From positions 992,001 to 1,056,000 of the forward strand of contig JBBPFI010000010.1 of the NCBI GenBank assembly GCA_037974965.1: a stretch of 64,000 nt of DNA, in the 5' to 3' direction. A program made the translations under genes and the position numbers. The DNA is from Dacryopinax spathularia. Its lineage: Eukaryota > Basidiomycota > Dacrymycetes > Dacrymycetales > Dacrymycetaceae. Positions 1-12,382 of the stretch are shown here, piece after piece. The notes under the pieces were generated by a model. That model was given only the letters and a program-made list of their open reading frames with translations. It had not been told where the DNA came from and searched no databases. Position 1 is the stretch's first letter, and each line of letters begins with the position of its first letter.

Positions 1-1204
1 ACTCACCGGCGTGAGACCGAAAGGTCTCAGCAGGTCTTTCCTTCACGTTCTCGGTCTTATGATTTTCTCCCTCCTCTTTTCTCCCACTCCTAGGTACAGT
101 ATGCTTGTCGCCAAATGGGGCCCCGACAGGTTGTTCCCTCATTTGCCGAAGCATACCTTAAGTCCGCATGATTCATGAGAATGATACGATCTACTGGTAA
201 CACGGGCGCAGCGTCCTTCCGGGGAACACGTCCACCCTTCGACTCCAGCATTGGGAGCAAGAAGAATGAGCACCCCTTTCTCAATGGGACGAGGATACCT
301 GCCTCATGGCACGCGATCTGCACCGACCTCGAAGTCGCCATCATTGTGTATCAAGTTGATGTCTCACTCGGGCCATCAACTCAAACGCTTTTCCCCTTGG
401 ACCCGGGAAAAAATTATCGTGCTGTGCCATCCTCCTGTCATGAATCCACATCCCGTCATTTTGCTAACAGTTGTTTTCATCTTGTTCATCTTGCCGGCCT
501 TCTCTAAATCGGCTGAGCTGATCGCTGCTCGGGTTATTCTGTCATTCGGTTGAGAAGAAGCCTGCCAATGGAGGGGCGAAAGGGTGATCGGTTGCAGTTG
601 CGTATGTACGCGACCTGCGCGTTTGTCCCTCGCTTGCCTTTGTATGTATTTGAGATGCACGACGTTGGCGTCAGTCTGCAGTGTGTCTAACTGAAATGTA
701 ACGGGGCTCGGCAGGTCCATGTCGAGGACCTGTCTCTACGGCGGTGCATTCAGTGGTCACGGTCGCAGAAGCGTGAGATACCTTCTTTTCCTGATGAGGG
801 TGACAGGAAGGTGTTCTCCCTTCTTCCGGCCCGAAATCCGGTTGTTAGGTTGCCGGCGGCACCCGCAGGGACGGAAGAGCCTCGAATTCGCATGTGCATG
901 CGAGAGGTTTTCAGGGCAAGCACCGTAAGGTCCTTTCGTGGCCGGAGACCTCTGTCCTCTCACTCTCTCGCTCCTTGTTCGCTCGTACATCAAGCCTTCA
1001 GTCAGATTTGCTCACGGAGGGCGGATGGGCTGCGGACGTTCCCGTGTGGGAACAGGCGTGTGCGTCATTGGCTGAAGAAGGCCTCGGAGCCTATTTTAGC
1101 CTTACTAGCGCCCTTGTTTTTGATGGGGACCTCTTCAGCAAGCTTCGACCACCATATCTCCACTGGCCACTCTCTCAAATCCTCCCGCTTTCCACTCAAG
1201 CAAC
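1..1204. other. Left-edge intergenic stretch
   Basis: No coding region here can be supported. Open frames of 70-145 codons exist on both strands, but they overlap one another, have no recognisable motif and no coherent splice structure. The stretch holds the upstream region of the F-box-like gene that starts at 1205 and perhaps the end of a gene beyond the left edge. Confidence 0.4.
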
Positions 1205-3018
1205 ATGGATCAAGAAAGCTTGAAGACACTGCAGAGACTCATTTGTGAGGCGGCGGAACCGGCTACCTTGGCCGTCCTTGCTCGCACGTCCAAGTCGTTC
1301 TTCCTTCCTGCGGTGAGGGAACTCTATCGCGATTGCGGCTGGGAAGCGTTCCTTCATCACATGACACTGTTCGGGGAGCGAGTGGGTGGGGTACGTTTTG
1401 CATATCTCTCCACATGAAGCTTTCCTGACCATGGTCCGCACAGGTCATCTCCGTTGACCTTATGGCGAACCGCCGGCGGAGCATGCCAGTCATCTTCGCG
1501 GCTCAGCGATTCGATCTTTATTCCGCCCTGGTTCATTCTCTTGCCTTTAGAGGTGTTATAGACCGCCCCCGGACTCCGATTCCGTCTGCGGACGTGCCGG
1601 TGCGACGCGATGCCCATGGGATCCCTATCATAATCGGCCACACGCGGTTGAACGTTTTCTATTTCATCGGGGAGAGCCAAGAGATCATGAGCCGCATAGG
1701 TTCAGGAACGATGGTTTGGCTCCGCGTGATCGCGTCAATGTCTCGATGGGAGTACATGTTCCCATGCCTGGAGAATTTCAGCCTCATATTGGACCGAAAG
1801 ACGCCGTGTGGCGCTCTGTTTCCCCTATTTGCCCCGAAAAGGGACGGGTTGCGTCGCTTTACTATCTACGTCCTTGCAGATGCTCAAGCTCAACACGTGG
1901 CCCTCCTGCTACGTCTTCTACAGGGGAAGGTGCCTGGATTGGAAGAGCTGCACTTGCTCGGTTGGACTCGGCAACTTGCTGATGCAATTCCGGTGATAAA
2001 GGATGTCTTGCTCAGCCTGCCGGCTTTGCGGATCGTCACCGCTGGCCCAGCTTGCATGGATCGGGAGGTCATCCAGATCCTGGGTAGTTACCCTGGCCTA
2101 CGCCAGCTAATCCTCGATGGTCACGGTGATCCCGACAGCTTCGAAAGATGCGACGCGATCCTGGCTGCAAGGCCGACCGACAACGGCGAGGCGGGATACT
2201 TCTACGATCTGAGAAAGCTGGTCTTCAGCTGGATACCGCTCGCCACGGCTGCTCGCTTCCTCATGGAGATCGATGCGGACTATCTGGACGAGCTCGTGAT
2301 CCGGAGCCATCCCCAGCACGAGATATTCGACGACGATGTGAACCAGCTCTTTCCCGCCATCTGCTACCAAACGTCGGTCAAGGCGCTCACGGTCGAGATA
2401 CTGGATGCGGGATTTCATGGTCAACCGCTCGGTATCTGGGCATACTTGGAAAATATAGGGGCTGCTCTTGATCTGCGTTCCCTCGATATGAAGCTCAGCG
2501 GCGAGTTCGGACCGACGGACGAGATGATCGACGAGCTTGCGCAGGCGTTGCCCAATCTGCGTGCTCTGACTTTCATGTGGGAGGAGCCGCAAGTCGCCCC
2601 GGACGATATGGACATCGACGACGAATCCAGCGTATTAGGACCGACGAGCCGCAGTCTTGTGTCGCTGCGCAAGCACTGCGCTGAACTGCAATACCTCCAG
2701 CTCCAAGCGATGCGCATCAAGGCCCAAGACCTCCAAGTCTCGCTCGACGGGATCCGGCCGGCGCCGTTATGCCTCAAACTGATGGAAGAGACGGTAGACG
2801 ACATGGACGAGACGGCGATCTTCTTGCTCAAAGTTGCTGCGCCGCTCTGGGTCGGACGGCTCCGGTCGTTGGACGATGAAGCGGAGGAAGAAACCGACCC
2901 GATCTGGGCAAAGATCATCATGAAGATGGCTGTGCTTCGTCGGTTCCTAGCCTCGGGAGCGCATGGGTTCAACAGCTCGGTAGCGATGGTCGAGGACCGC
3001 TATCTTGGAGAAGATTAG
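1205..3018 (+). CDS. F-box-like / leucine-rich-type protein A (586 aa)
   Basis: There are two exons, 1205-1390 and 1444-3018. The intron runs from GTACGT to CAG (53 nt), is phase 0, and the frame closes exactly. The first ATG in frame, at 1205, is taken as the start. Residues 1-45 are helical and resemble the N-terminal zone of basidiomycete F-box-like proteins (MDQESLKTLQRLICEA, then LARTSKSFFLPAVRELYRD), where a short F-box-like helix precedes an LRR-like body. The body alternates leucines in a pattern typical of degenerate leucine-rich repeats, for example LRQLILDG, LRSLDMKL and LRALTFMW. An acidic patch with several D/E pairs lies near residue 460. Proteins of this kind usually act as substrate receptors of SCF ubiquitin ligases, but no canonical F-box is obvious, so function is inferred. 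It differs in sequence from the two F-box proteins at 46-53 kb. Confidence 0.75.
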
Positions 3019-3706
3019 GACGGTCGCCGGACCGCGTAGCGACACCGCACCTTTTAACATCGGTGTGGTGAATTTTCTTCCTTTGCTGCGAAGTTCTACC
3101 TTTCACGTGATGCTTCGATGTCGTACATTCCATGTCACCACCTCAAATATGCCACAGAAAGGCTCGGCCAACAAACATAGCAAATACGTCAGAGAACCAA
3201 GATCCTGTAAAGATAACATGAGAATCCAAGTCGAACGTCCAAGTATACGTAGGCGGAAATGTAAATGCTCACCTTCAACGAATCTATGCTGGAAAACGGC
3301 AGCGATCAGGCCGGGCTGCATGCCATGATAGTCGGTCTGATCGTACGCATCGTCGTTGGTACGCGGATGGAGAACTTTATTTGGGATTGTCAGCTGCTTC
3401 GTCCAATAACTAGCTTGTTCTCTCCAGTGCAAGGTGTGGCTTAACAGTCGCTCGCCAAGCGGGAGGCGACGTGTAGATGGGGATTTATTCCCATTAATAC
3501 CATTGCAGACTTGTGCTCTTTCCCTAAGTAGACATAAGAACAAAGCTGAAAGACCCGTCAGTGCACCCAAACAGACAGGATGCAGCGCCTACACACCTAC
3601 TACTGTACACCACCTCCGTACCCCTTACCCCTCCGTCCCTCCTCTCACCACCACGCACCATCCACCACAACACCTCTCCTCTCGCCCAACCTAGCATCAT
3701 TCACCG
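3019..3706. other. Convergent intergenic region
   Basis: This lies between the stop of the F-box-like gene (plus) and the stop of exopolyphosphatase (minus), so it should hold both 3' UTRs. A minus-strand open frame at 3103-3570 has a hydrophobic N-terminus but no motif and no supporting context, and I do not call it. The last 150 bases are C-rich (CCACC runs). Confidence 0.4.
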
Positions 3707-5134
3707 TCACTGTCCCCCCAAGAACGCCTCACAGCACCCCACAACAACAGGCGCCACCTGTTTCCGCGTAGCATCCGCATTCCCCTGCATCCAGATCCTC
3801 CCCCTCTGAGCCGGGAAACCCCATCTGCGTTCCTTCTCCTCCTCTCTCTCCAGTGCTAGGACCTGACTCCCCTCCAGCGCTGCATACAGTCTCTCTTGGA
3901 GGCCTCCCTTAGACGCCGAGGCAGGGGAGGAAGGAGGGAAGAGGAGACAGATCTGACGGCGGTGTTTGCCTTTGTTTTCTGTGCGGTAGGTCGTTAGGAC
4001 GCCGAGGGCGTCAAGTGAGCGGGAAGTGAGGAAGGTGTCCATCCCTTCCCATACATGCGGGTCTTTCTCCTTCCAGGCTTTGAGGGAGAGCGGGACGGTC
4101 GCTAATCCAACTCGGAGTGTCTTGTTCGGTTGATCGGCTTGTGAGGCTGGTTGGGAGTCGGAGGCGGTGGTGGTGTGAGAGGAGGAAGGAGGCGAGATCG
4201 TGTATTCCTTATAGTCCCTCCTGAGCAAGTCGAGCGTCCCCAAGTGAGAAACGTCGAATTTCCGAGTGATAAGGTCCGTGGCGAGGTCTTTCGCTTCTTC
4301 CGGAATTGGCTGCTCGCCCTTCCCGCTCGCTAAGCTCACTGCGCCCGCAGACGGGGCCGGGAAGCCGCATAGGGGAAAGAGGAACGCGGCTGCTTCTCTG
4401 TCCACTTGGCGAGCTTTTCCGTTCGGCTTTAGGGCGGCGGTGTCGATCAGGATCGCCGAGAGGAGGAGGATGGCGACGCCCCGAGGGACTTCGTCTTTCC
4501 GAGGTTCCCAGATCGGCCGGAGGTAGTTGGTGACCAGGGACGAACAGCTCCCCGCTTCTGTCGGAGGCCGGATAATGCGCGGGTTTGCGTGCGGATAGAG
4601 GTGCTCGTCATCATGATGATCCACCACCGCCCTCACCCGCCTCTCATCCTCGTCCTGACTTCCAGAGGAGAACTCGGGAGAAAGACGATTATGGTCCACC
4701 AACACGACTTTCCACGTTTTCCCTTCGGGAGAGAGAGCGGAGAGGGGGAGGTCGTCGGAGCAGAAAAGGTCGGACGGGGAGAGGGAGGAGAGTGAGAAGG
4801 CGCGCTCGTTTTCTGGTCGGAGGTGGAGGTCGGGTCTTGCGGTTCTTGAGAGAGGCAATATGGCTCGGTCTGCGTCTGAGGTGGCTGCTAAGTGGGTGAG
4901 GTAGGCGTAGGCGATGGAGCACGCTTGGCTGTCCAGATCTACGTTCAGGCCAGGTCAGCATGCCCTTTTGGGCGTTTGAGGGGATGCGAGAAGGAAACGA
5001 AAGGAAGGGATGGGGGACGTACCACCGGCCTCGTTACCCATCACAATTGTCCATTCCCCCTCCTTACCAGCAGATGAGGCAGCGAGGAAAGCCTCTTTCT
5101 GCTCTCTCAGGAACTCGGATAAAGAGGGCGCCAT
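3707..5134 (-). CDS. PPX1: Exopolyphosphatase, DHH family (447 aa)
   Basis: The enzyme removes terminal phosphate from inorganic polyphosphate in cytosol or mitochondrial matrix and belongs to the DHH phosphoesterase superfamily (Ppx1 type). There are two exons on the minus strand, 5134-5023 and 4938-3707. The intron of 84 nt is phase 1 (donor GTACGT) and the total length is an exact multiple of three. Visible metal-binding motifs in order are GNEAGDLDS (residues about 32-40, reconstituted only across the splice), the LVDHN motif, the VVDHHDDE signature of the family, and ILIDTAALK. The C-terminal half carries the DHHA2-type region ending in a Trp/Gly-rich stretch. The length is slightly above yeast Ppx1 (397 aa), the excess being Ser/Thr-rich linkers. 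It is divergent from the unknown gene at 5610, with a palindromic CRE site between them. Confidence 0.93.
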
Positions 5135-5609
5135 CGTGTCGCTCTGACCGGTATGTAGGAAACGTCGTATATGCGTCGAGTGAGTAGGGGAGGGTATGTA
5201 CAGGCGAGCTCGAGCGGTATACGCGAATCGAAGGAGAGTGAGGCGCATACACCTTCCTCCTCCTCCAGTCACTACTCAGTCCAGACTGAAAGGGTTTGCG
5301 AGTTGGGGTTGTGTTCGGCAAACGCCGAACCCTGAGCGCCAAAAGGGACTCCTCCTCAGCGAGCTTATGACGTCACCCTTTGCTCTGGGCGGCGACGCGT
5401 TGTATGAGCGACACGAGGTGAAATGAAATGTTATGATCCCTATGACGGCGTTGTGTGGGCGGTAGCATTCCCATTCACCGGCGGTATTACTCCGTGAGGG
5501 ATGGGAACGCGGGGTTCAAGTTACCTGGCTCTGTTATCTTCCTGTTAGTTACTGCAAGTTGGCCTGCTGCTACGAACTTTTGCTGCGTCAAGGTTGATGA
5601 ATTCTGAGG
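5135..5609. other. Divergent promoter region
   Basis: This is the shared upstream region of exopolyphosphatase (minus) and the unknown gene at 5610 (plus). It contains a perfect TGACGTCA palindrome, listed separately. No open frame worth calling. Confidence 0.5.
5368..5375. promoter_or_regulatory. CRE/ATF-type palindrome TGACGTCA
   Basis: A perfect 8-bp palindrome lies about 235 bp from both divergent start codons. bZIP factors of the CREB/ATF class bind this sequence in fungi. Regulation of either gene by it is inference from position alone. Confidence 0.4.
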
Positions 5610-7282
5610 ATGGCGGATGCAGCGGGTATTGGTCTTGCGTGTGGTATGTCCTTTCATTTAGACCGAGGTGGGGTAAGAAGCTGATGACGCGTAATAGGTA
5701 ATTGTCTAGTCGTACGTAACACCCTCTCTGCTTGGGTATAGAAGAGATTGCTGATCTTTGGGAAAGGGCATCTTCCAACAATGGTGGTATACCAGTACGT
5801 GCTTCCTCCCCCCCTCCTCCCCCTCCTCTTCCCCCCTCCTCCTCTCCCAACCCCGTCTTTCCCCTCCTCACACCGTCGTCTCCCTCTACTTCCTCCTCCG
5901 AGCTCGCTCGCTAACCGCCCGCCCTAGAGCATTTCGGCGCCTCCGGCCTCCCCTACGCCTCCGAGATCCCCGCCCAGTGCCTGCGCGCCCCCTGCGGGTT
6001 CGACGAGCCCGACGGCAAGGACGCCGACTCAGTCTACGAGCGGTTCGCAGCAGCGACGGAGGAGGAATGGGAGGCTTATCTACGGGGGCAGCCTTTGCCC
6101 CAACGACCTATGTCTTTGCCTGAGCCGCAGGCTGGGGCTGAGGGGAAGGAAGGGAGAGACGGCGCGGCTGGAGGAGGAGGAGGAGAGACGGAGAAAGAAG
6201 GAGGTGGAGGTGGAGAAGGGCGGCCGGGACTGGAGAAATGGCCCTCTGATATCCGACCTGCTCTCCAGCTCCTCACTCGCTTGCCCGAAGACCTTACGGG
6301 TAGGATCGCGCCTGTTGTCAGGAAGGGAGCTGCGATTGCGCAGGATAGGATGGACGTGGCGAGGAGGATGAGGGGCGAGATCGAGAGGAATGAGGAGCCT
6401 CAGGTTGGGGTCGTGCAGGGCGAGGCGGGGGGGCAGGTGGTGAGGAGGGATGTGGTGGCACCTCCTCAGCCTTCCAGTGGACAGGGACAGGAAGAGAAGG
6501 AGGTGGAGAGAGAGGTAGATGTGACTGATGCTCCGAGCTCCGAGCTCGACACCCACGACGCCAACCAAACAGAGGCAAGCAGACCAACAACATGGCACGA
6601 CCCTCCCTCCCAAGCCGCTCACTCCGATCGCTCGCACTCTCCCACCCCAACCCACACCATACCAACCACTCAAAACCCCACCGACTCCTCCTCCGATGCA
6701 GGCCCATCGAGAGAACCGGCAGCATGGACCATCCATCCTTCTGTCATCCCTCCTCGGCCGGCTTCGCCCCATACTCCTGCGCCCGAGCCTTCGGATGCGA
6801 GGTTGTCGGGTGAGACGATGGAGGGTACGGTGCAAGAACCGGAGTCACCGAGAAATAGGAAGATGGGAGTGCCGATGATCATCGAGGTAGAGGATCCTTT
6901 GTTGCCCAGCTCGGAGTCTTCCCAACCATTGGCCGCTCAAGCGCAAGCAGAGCCCGAGAACCGTCCTTCCGGCTCCAATCCGACTCCAGTAGCAGAACAG
7001 CCCGTCACTACCGGCCAACAACCCGTACCCAGTCAAAGCAGCGCCAACCCCTCCTCCCAGCCTCAACCCGCCGCCGTCGCCGCTACGCCCCGACTGCCAA
7101 TCCTTAACGTCCCCCTCCCCTTCCTACGCCCTGTCACGGCCCCGCTCTCCGCCGCGGGCAACCGACTCCGACCCGCGTTAGGAGTGCTAGATCAGGCTAA
7201 GGGAGGACGGGCAGGGAGCAGGGATAGCGTCATCGAGCGGGAGACTGAGCCGGGTGTTTATCGGCGGTTGGCGGATGCGTGA
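5610..7282 (+). CDS. Disordered hypothetical protein (479 aa)
   Basis: I do not recognise this protein. The model has three exons: 5610-5643, 5742-5794 and 5930-7282. Frames join as phase 1 then phase 0 and the sum is an exact multiple of three. The first about 80 residues look folded and conserved in style (EEIADLWERASSNNGG, then LPYASEIPAQCLRAPCGF). The rest is almost entirely low complexity: a Gly/Glu tract near residue 105 and a long Pro/Ser/Thr/Gln-rich region from about 180 to 420, consistent with disorder. The last 60 residues, around LPILNVPLPFLRPVTAPLS, are mildly hydrophobic. The second intron (135 nt) is nearly pure CT and its acceptor is uncertain by 2 nt; only the used one keeps the frame. 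It is divergent from exopolyphosphatase. Confidence 0.65.
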
Positions 7283-7588
7283 GCCCCTGCCTGCTATTGG
7301 CTCTATTAACGGGCAGGCAGTGGTGTGCTTGGTGATGAGAAGGCTTTGCCTGAAGGGAGTGTAGAGGGGAGGGGAAGGAGGAGGGATGCGGACTCTGAGG
7401 GGGTGCATATATGATACCTTCACCTTCGCAAAAAGCGCATTACGACTGTATCATTAGTCTTTTGTTTAGCTGTATCATAAACATGTTATCTCCCGCACCG
7501 AGACAGCTCGCTCCGCCTCCTCACATCGTCCTCCTCCTCATGCCGCCGTCATCACGCACAAACCAACAGCAGCCCATCAACATCCGCC
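7283..7588. other. Convergent intergenic region
   Basis: Short 3'-3' spacer between the disordered protein gene and the mitochondrial unknown gene. Nothing else seen. Confidence 0.5.
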
Positions 7589-8448
7589 TCACGCAGCAGC
7601 AGCAGTTCCTTCCCCTGCCTCTCCACCAGCTCGCAGCTCTTCCTCCTGGATCTGCTCTAAGCGCGCTATGAGCCTGCGCTCGAGTTCTTCGGTCAGGGTT
7701 AGGACGCCGTCGGGTGTGCAGATCCTGTAGGTTGGCATGGGTTCGTATGTCTCCGGCAATATCTACAGGAAACTCATCAGCTTCCAAACCCTTCTTGATG
7801 GACATCCCGTTGGGTCTCCGGGGAAACGTGGTAGACACACCTTGCCCTCCTGTACAACGACCATACCCAGCGTATCCTCCGGCTCCGGTGTTCGATTAGG
7901 CATTGGGGGGTTCCTCGCATCTACCTCTATTATCAGCCAACCCCTTACCCTCCTGGGCAAGAGGACGCACCGTGAATGGGCATATACCCCTCCCTCCTAC
8001 TTATCGCTTCTGCCGCCCACCACGGATCCTCAGCCACACTCCCCTTCACGACATCATGGACAACCTGCACAAAGGGCCGGTTCTCGATAAAGTCGTTCAA
8101 CCCCAACCCCTCCTCCTCTTTCCCAGCGGTCTCGTCAGACTGAGGAGCAGCGGCTTCATCGGCGTTCACAGCAGGGAGGAAGCCGATGATTGTCCGGGAT
8201 TGGGGATTAGGGGGAGGGGAGGGGAGGAATGAGAGTGCGAAGTAGGCTTCTGGTGTTTGGGGGGGAGTGAGGAGGTGGTAGAAGAGGTTGGGGCGGAGGG
8301 GGTCTTGTAGGGCGGCGGGTTGGAATCGGGTGCAGGAGAGGTGGAAGCTCCGGTGGTTGAGTGCTGTAGCCTTAGGGAGAACAGAGGTTGCCCGGATAGG
8401 AGACCGGCATAGACAGCGAGAGAAATGGGAGAAGAAGGAGGTTGACAT
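7589..8448 (-). CDS. Conserved mitochondrial-type protein of unknown function (248 aa)
   Basis: The model has three minus-strand exons, 8448-7988, 7952-7841 and 7762-7589. The frame closes exactly with introns of 35 nt (phase 2) and 78 nt (phase 0). The N-terminus (residues 1-45) is rich in Ser, Arg and Phe and lacks acidic residues until past position 45, as in a mitochondrial presequence. Conserved-looking blocks follow: EDPWWAAEAISRREG, RGWLIIEVDARNPP, RTPEPEDTLGMVVVQEGK and LPETYEPMPTYRICTPDG. I recall this pattern from uncharacterised fungal mitochondrial proteins but cannot name a family. The 35-nt intron is unusually short. An alternative donor 16 nt upstream (51-nt intron, different acceptor) also keeps the frame, so about four residues around position 152 are uncertain. 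Confidence 0.75.
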
Positions 8449-9375
<927 letters not shown>

Positions 9376-9625
9376 CTTCCTTCTCTCTTCGGTAAGGCGG
9401 GAGAGGTGGTCGTTCGGTATTTAGGCTGGGGAAGGTGGTGTGGGTGAGAGGCGCGCGACTGTGAGGGTTGCTCGGTGCGGCGCGGAGGCAGATGGGTTTG
9501 ATGACTGGCATGTTCTGGTGCTGGGCGCGGAGTTGGGGGTTGCGAGAGCTCTCTCGGATTTGTTTCTGCTGGTCAGAATTGCTGGCCCGCCAGAAGAAGT
9601 CGATCGCTCCAGCTCTGAGCACAGA

Positions 9626-10867
9626 ATGTCTGAGCAGCGGGCGCTCGGAGAGCAGTTCATCACCTTGTTCAAAGCGAAAAAAGCGGGTATGTCGACCTTC
9701 ATAGCACATTGCGACCTTTTCCTGTTTTGCGCCCAATTTCGTAAACTAAGACCCGATCCAGAAATCGACTTCACCCTCGCCTCCCAAAAGTCAGGCCCAA
9801 ACACATCCAAAGATCTCGATGCGATCCAAACCCAGATTGCCGCCCTCCGTGCAGAACTGACCGAGAATCTGGAGCTTCTGACGAGTTATGATCAGAGACA
9901 GCTTGATCTTGTTCGTTTTCTTTTCTTTCTCCGGCAGGGCTTGATCATGACTAAGCTAAGTGCTTGTAGCAGTTGAAAACTCTGGAGAAACAGGTCCATG
10001 ATATGAGGGCCGTGAAACCGCAGGGGAAGTTCTCGTTCAAGCGGGCTAAGCCGAAGGCCGAACCTGCTCAGCCCTCTCCTGCTTCGGAGGGGTCCACGCC
10101 GGCTGCTCCTGCCAATCCGGCTTCTTCTTCCGGAGCGGCCCAAGTGTGGAGTGGAAATACGATCTCCAATCTCTCTCGCACATGCGTCACCCCCTCTTCC
10201 CTCCTCTCCCAAGCCGGCGACCTCCAGCTCTCTTCCCTCAACGACACACTGGTCAACCTCGTCTCCTCGGCCTCCTCACCACCGACGGCATATCGATCCG
10301 TACACGCCAAGAACCTGACGCACAGCGTCCTCCTTCTCCCGGACATACCCGGGAGCGTCTTCCTCGAAGGCTGTGATCAGTGCCTGGTCGTCGTGGGGTG
10401 TCATCAGGTTCGTTCGTACCCATCGCCGAGGCCTCCTCTCGCCTTTCTTCTTTCTTTCCGCGCTTCTTCGTTCAGGGGACCGGGACTGACGCAATGCGCA
10501 GTTCAGGATGCACAAAGCGAATGACACCGTTGTACTTCTGAGCGTAAAGTCCGTGCCAATCATCGAGGATTGTTCGGGCATAAGGGTCGGCGCCTACCCG
10601 GCGGCCCTCCAATCCTCTCTGAGGACCGAGGACCCGACATTCGTCAGTCCTTCCCATTTACAATCCGCATTGGTGAAGAACTAACGTTTTACCTGTGGGT
10701 AGGAAAGTCAACATGCCGGTATGAGGGACTTCGACTGGCTCGTACCAGGTGCATCACCAAACTGGAAACTGATGTCCGCGGAAGAGAGCAAGCAATACGA
10801 AGCCCTCACCCACCGTCTACTACAAGTCCCGCCAGGCAACATAGAAGAAAAGATCCTCGATCTATAG
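9626..10867 (+). CDS. TBCC: Tubulin-folding cofactor C (TBCC domain)
   Basis: Cofactor C acts in the last step of alpha/beta-tubulin dimer assembly and is a GTPase activator in the super-complex with cofactors D and E. It starts at the ATG of MSEQRALGEQFITLF. An N-terminal helical, spectrin-like region (LRAELTENLELLTSYDQ and following) and a Pro/Ala/Ser linker lead into the beta-helix TBCC domain. There the strands SVFLEGCDQCLVVVGCHQFR and FRMHKANDTVVLL carry the C-CAP/cofactor C pattern, including the Q-x-R motif that supplies the arginine finger (CHQ|FR across an intron). The protein ends PPGNIEEKILDL. There are four introns. The third-to-last join (QFR) is firm; the last intron (about 10640-10702) is uncertain in its donor. 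It shares a divergent promoter with RBX1. Confidence 0.88.
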
Positions 10868-12382
10868 CGCCTTCTGCCGACTTGGCACCATCCCAGCTCC
10901 CGTTAACTCGGTTCCAGACTTCGGACGCCGCATCCGAACGAGAAGCTCTTGGCAAACCTTCCATATTTGCGCAGCCGCGTGATGCGGCATTTTTTGGGCA
11001 ATCTGGCCGCACGGGTTCACGCGGGTGCAGGGATGCGGCCGAGCACGGAATCTTGCGACGAGAGTTCGGAATGAGGGGAGACGCGGGAGATGCCACCTGC
11101 TTATCTGGAACTGATTTTCACGCGCGGGATCTTCAGCCCCCTGAATGTCAATATCCCTGTGGGTGATGGCCGAGCGGCCCCAAGGAACGAGAGGTCGGCG
11201 TGCCGAAAGATCCCGCCGGAAGCTGCTGTATAGCGAGTAACCGGATGGGTCGGCTTGAATTGACAGCGGAGGGTCCGAGGAAGGGTGGATGAGAAAGCCG
11301 TCGTCGCTTGTCTGTGACTGTACGAAGATAGTACTCCGCTGGAGTTTGGAAGAGCGAAGTACGAAAGACAACGCTTGGGAGCTCTAGGTGAGCGAAAATA
11401 ACCCACACAACTCCAACTAGCAGGTGTATTTATAGAGCAATGAATGAGGTGGAAAGAGGGCAAGTATGAGCGGCTCCGGAGACGCTATATATGAGCTTAC
11501 AGAGGCCGAAGACGGACGTTCTCTGAGATGGTACGAGGAAGAACCCGCCTGAGCGAGGTTCGGTCACCAACTCCCACTGGAGCGAAGATGGCGGAGAGCA
11601 TTCTCTTCTCCATAAGTCAAGAGGGTATTGGGCATGCTACAATCGTGCCTGTGAGGATTGGTTATGGAATGTCGAGGTGGTCGTCAAGAGCGTCGGAGCT
11701 GACAGGGCGGGACAGCCTTAAAGCGGCTTCTAGCGATGGTGCATGCGTCCTGAGACTGAAATAGAGTCTCCAGCTTCCTAAAGAGGGTGTCCGGCCTTCT
11801 GTCGGTCCGCAAGGTGTGATGGGAAGGGGGGAGGGGCACGCTGATGGGAAGTGCGGATCGGTGGTGCGATATGATCTGATTAGCCATATCGGGTGTGTTC
11901 GGCGAAGGCCTCCATCTTATCAAATAAGAGATTGCGAGACATCGCCAGCGTGGCGCACGTCAGGACCCCATTCACACTTTAGGGCGCGCCGGCAGCTTGG
12001 CGATCAAAATGAGGTACCATCTGCTCCCGCAAAGCTTTCGGCCATCGCCGAGGCGCTATTGACGAGCCACATTCCCACAGCATGAAGGTGTTTTGGCCGT
12101 CGCACTCCACCCCATCCGCTCTTCATCCGCCTTTTTGGGGTCCTTTACTGTGGGTACCCCGCCGGCCGCTCCGGCTCGGAGAGGATGCCCGAAGGGTGAG
12201 GAGATTGAGGGAAGTTTGCATTTTATCAGATCAAGATTCACTCCCGTAGATAAAATCCCCCCCTTTCCGCCCACACCTCGTTTCCCCCCAAGGGGCGTTT
12301 ACTTCTTACCCTCCCTTGTGCATACCCTTCCCTCAAGCAGTTCGTTGCCCTCCCCGTTTCCTCAACCAGGACAACTTCAATC
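10868..12382. other. Long upstream region of FTR1
   Basis: A 1.5-kb stretch with no supported gene. Minus-strand open frames at 10862-11371 and 11101-11463 have no domain and unlike codon use. The right part serves as the FTR1 promoter and contains an iron-GATA site (12223-12231) plus a near-match ATCTGATTA at 11874-11882. Confidence 0.45.
12223..12231 (-). promoter_or_regulatory. Iron-responsive GATA site ATCTGATAA
   Basis: The minus strand reads ATCTGATAA, the extended GATA element bound by fungal iron-sensing GATA repressors (Urbs1/SreA/Cir1 family; consensus ATCWGATAA). It lies 152 bp upstream of the FTR1 start. The core match is exact; binding is inferred from the downstream gene being an iron permease. 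Confidence 0.6.

Noticed and set aside
3103-3570. Minus open frame of 155 codons with hydrophobic start
   Set aside because: Lies in the 3' region between convergent genes and shows no conserved pattern.
10862-11463. Minus-strand open frames upstream of FTR1
   Set aside because: No domain, no signal peptide, overlapping rival frames and no splice logic.
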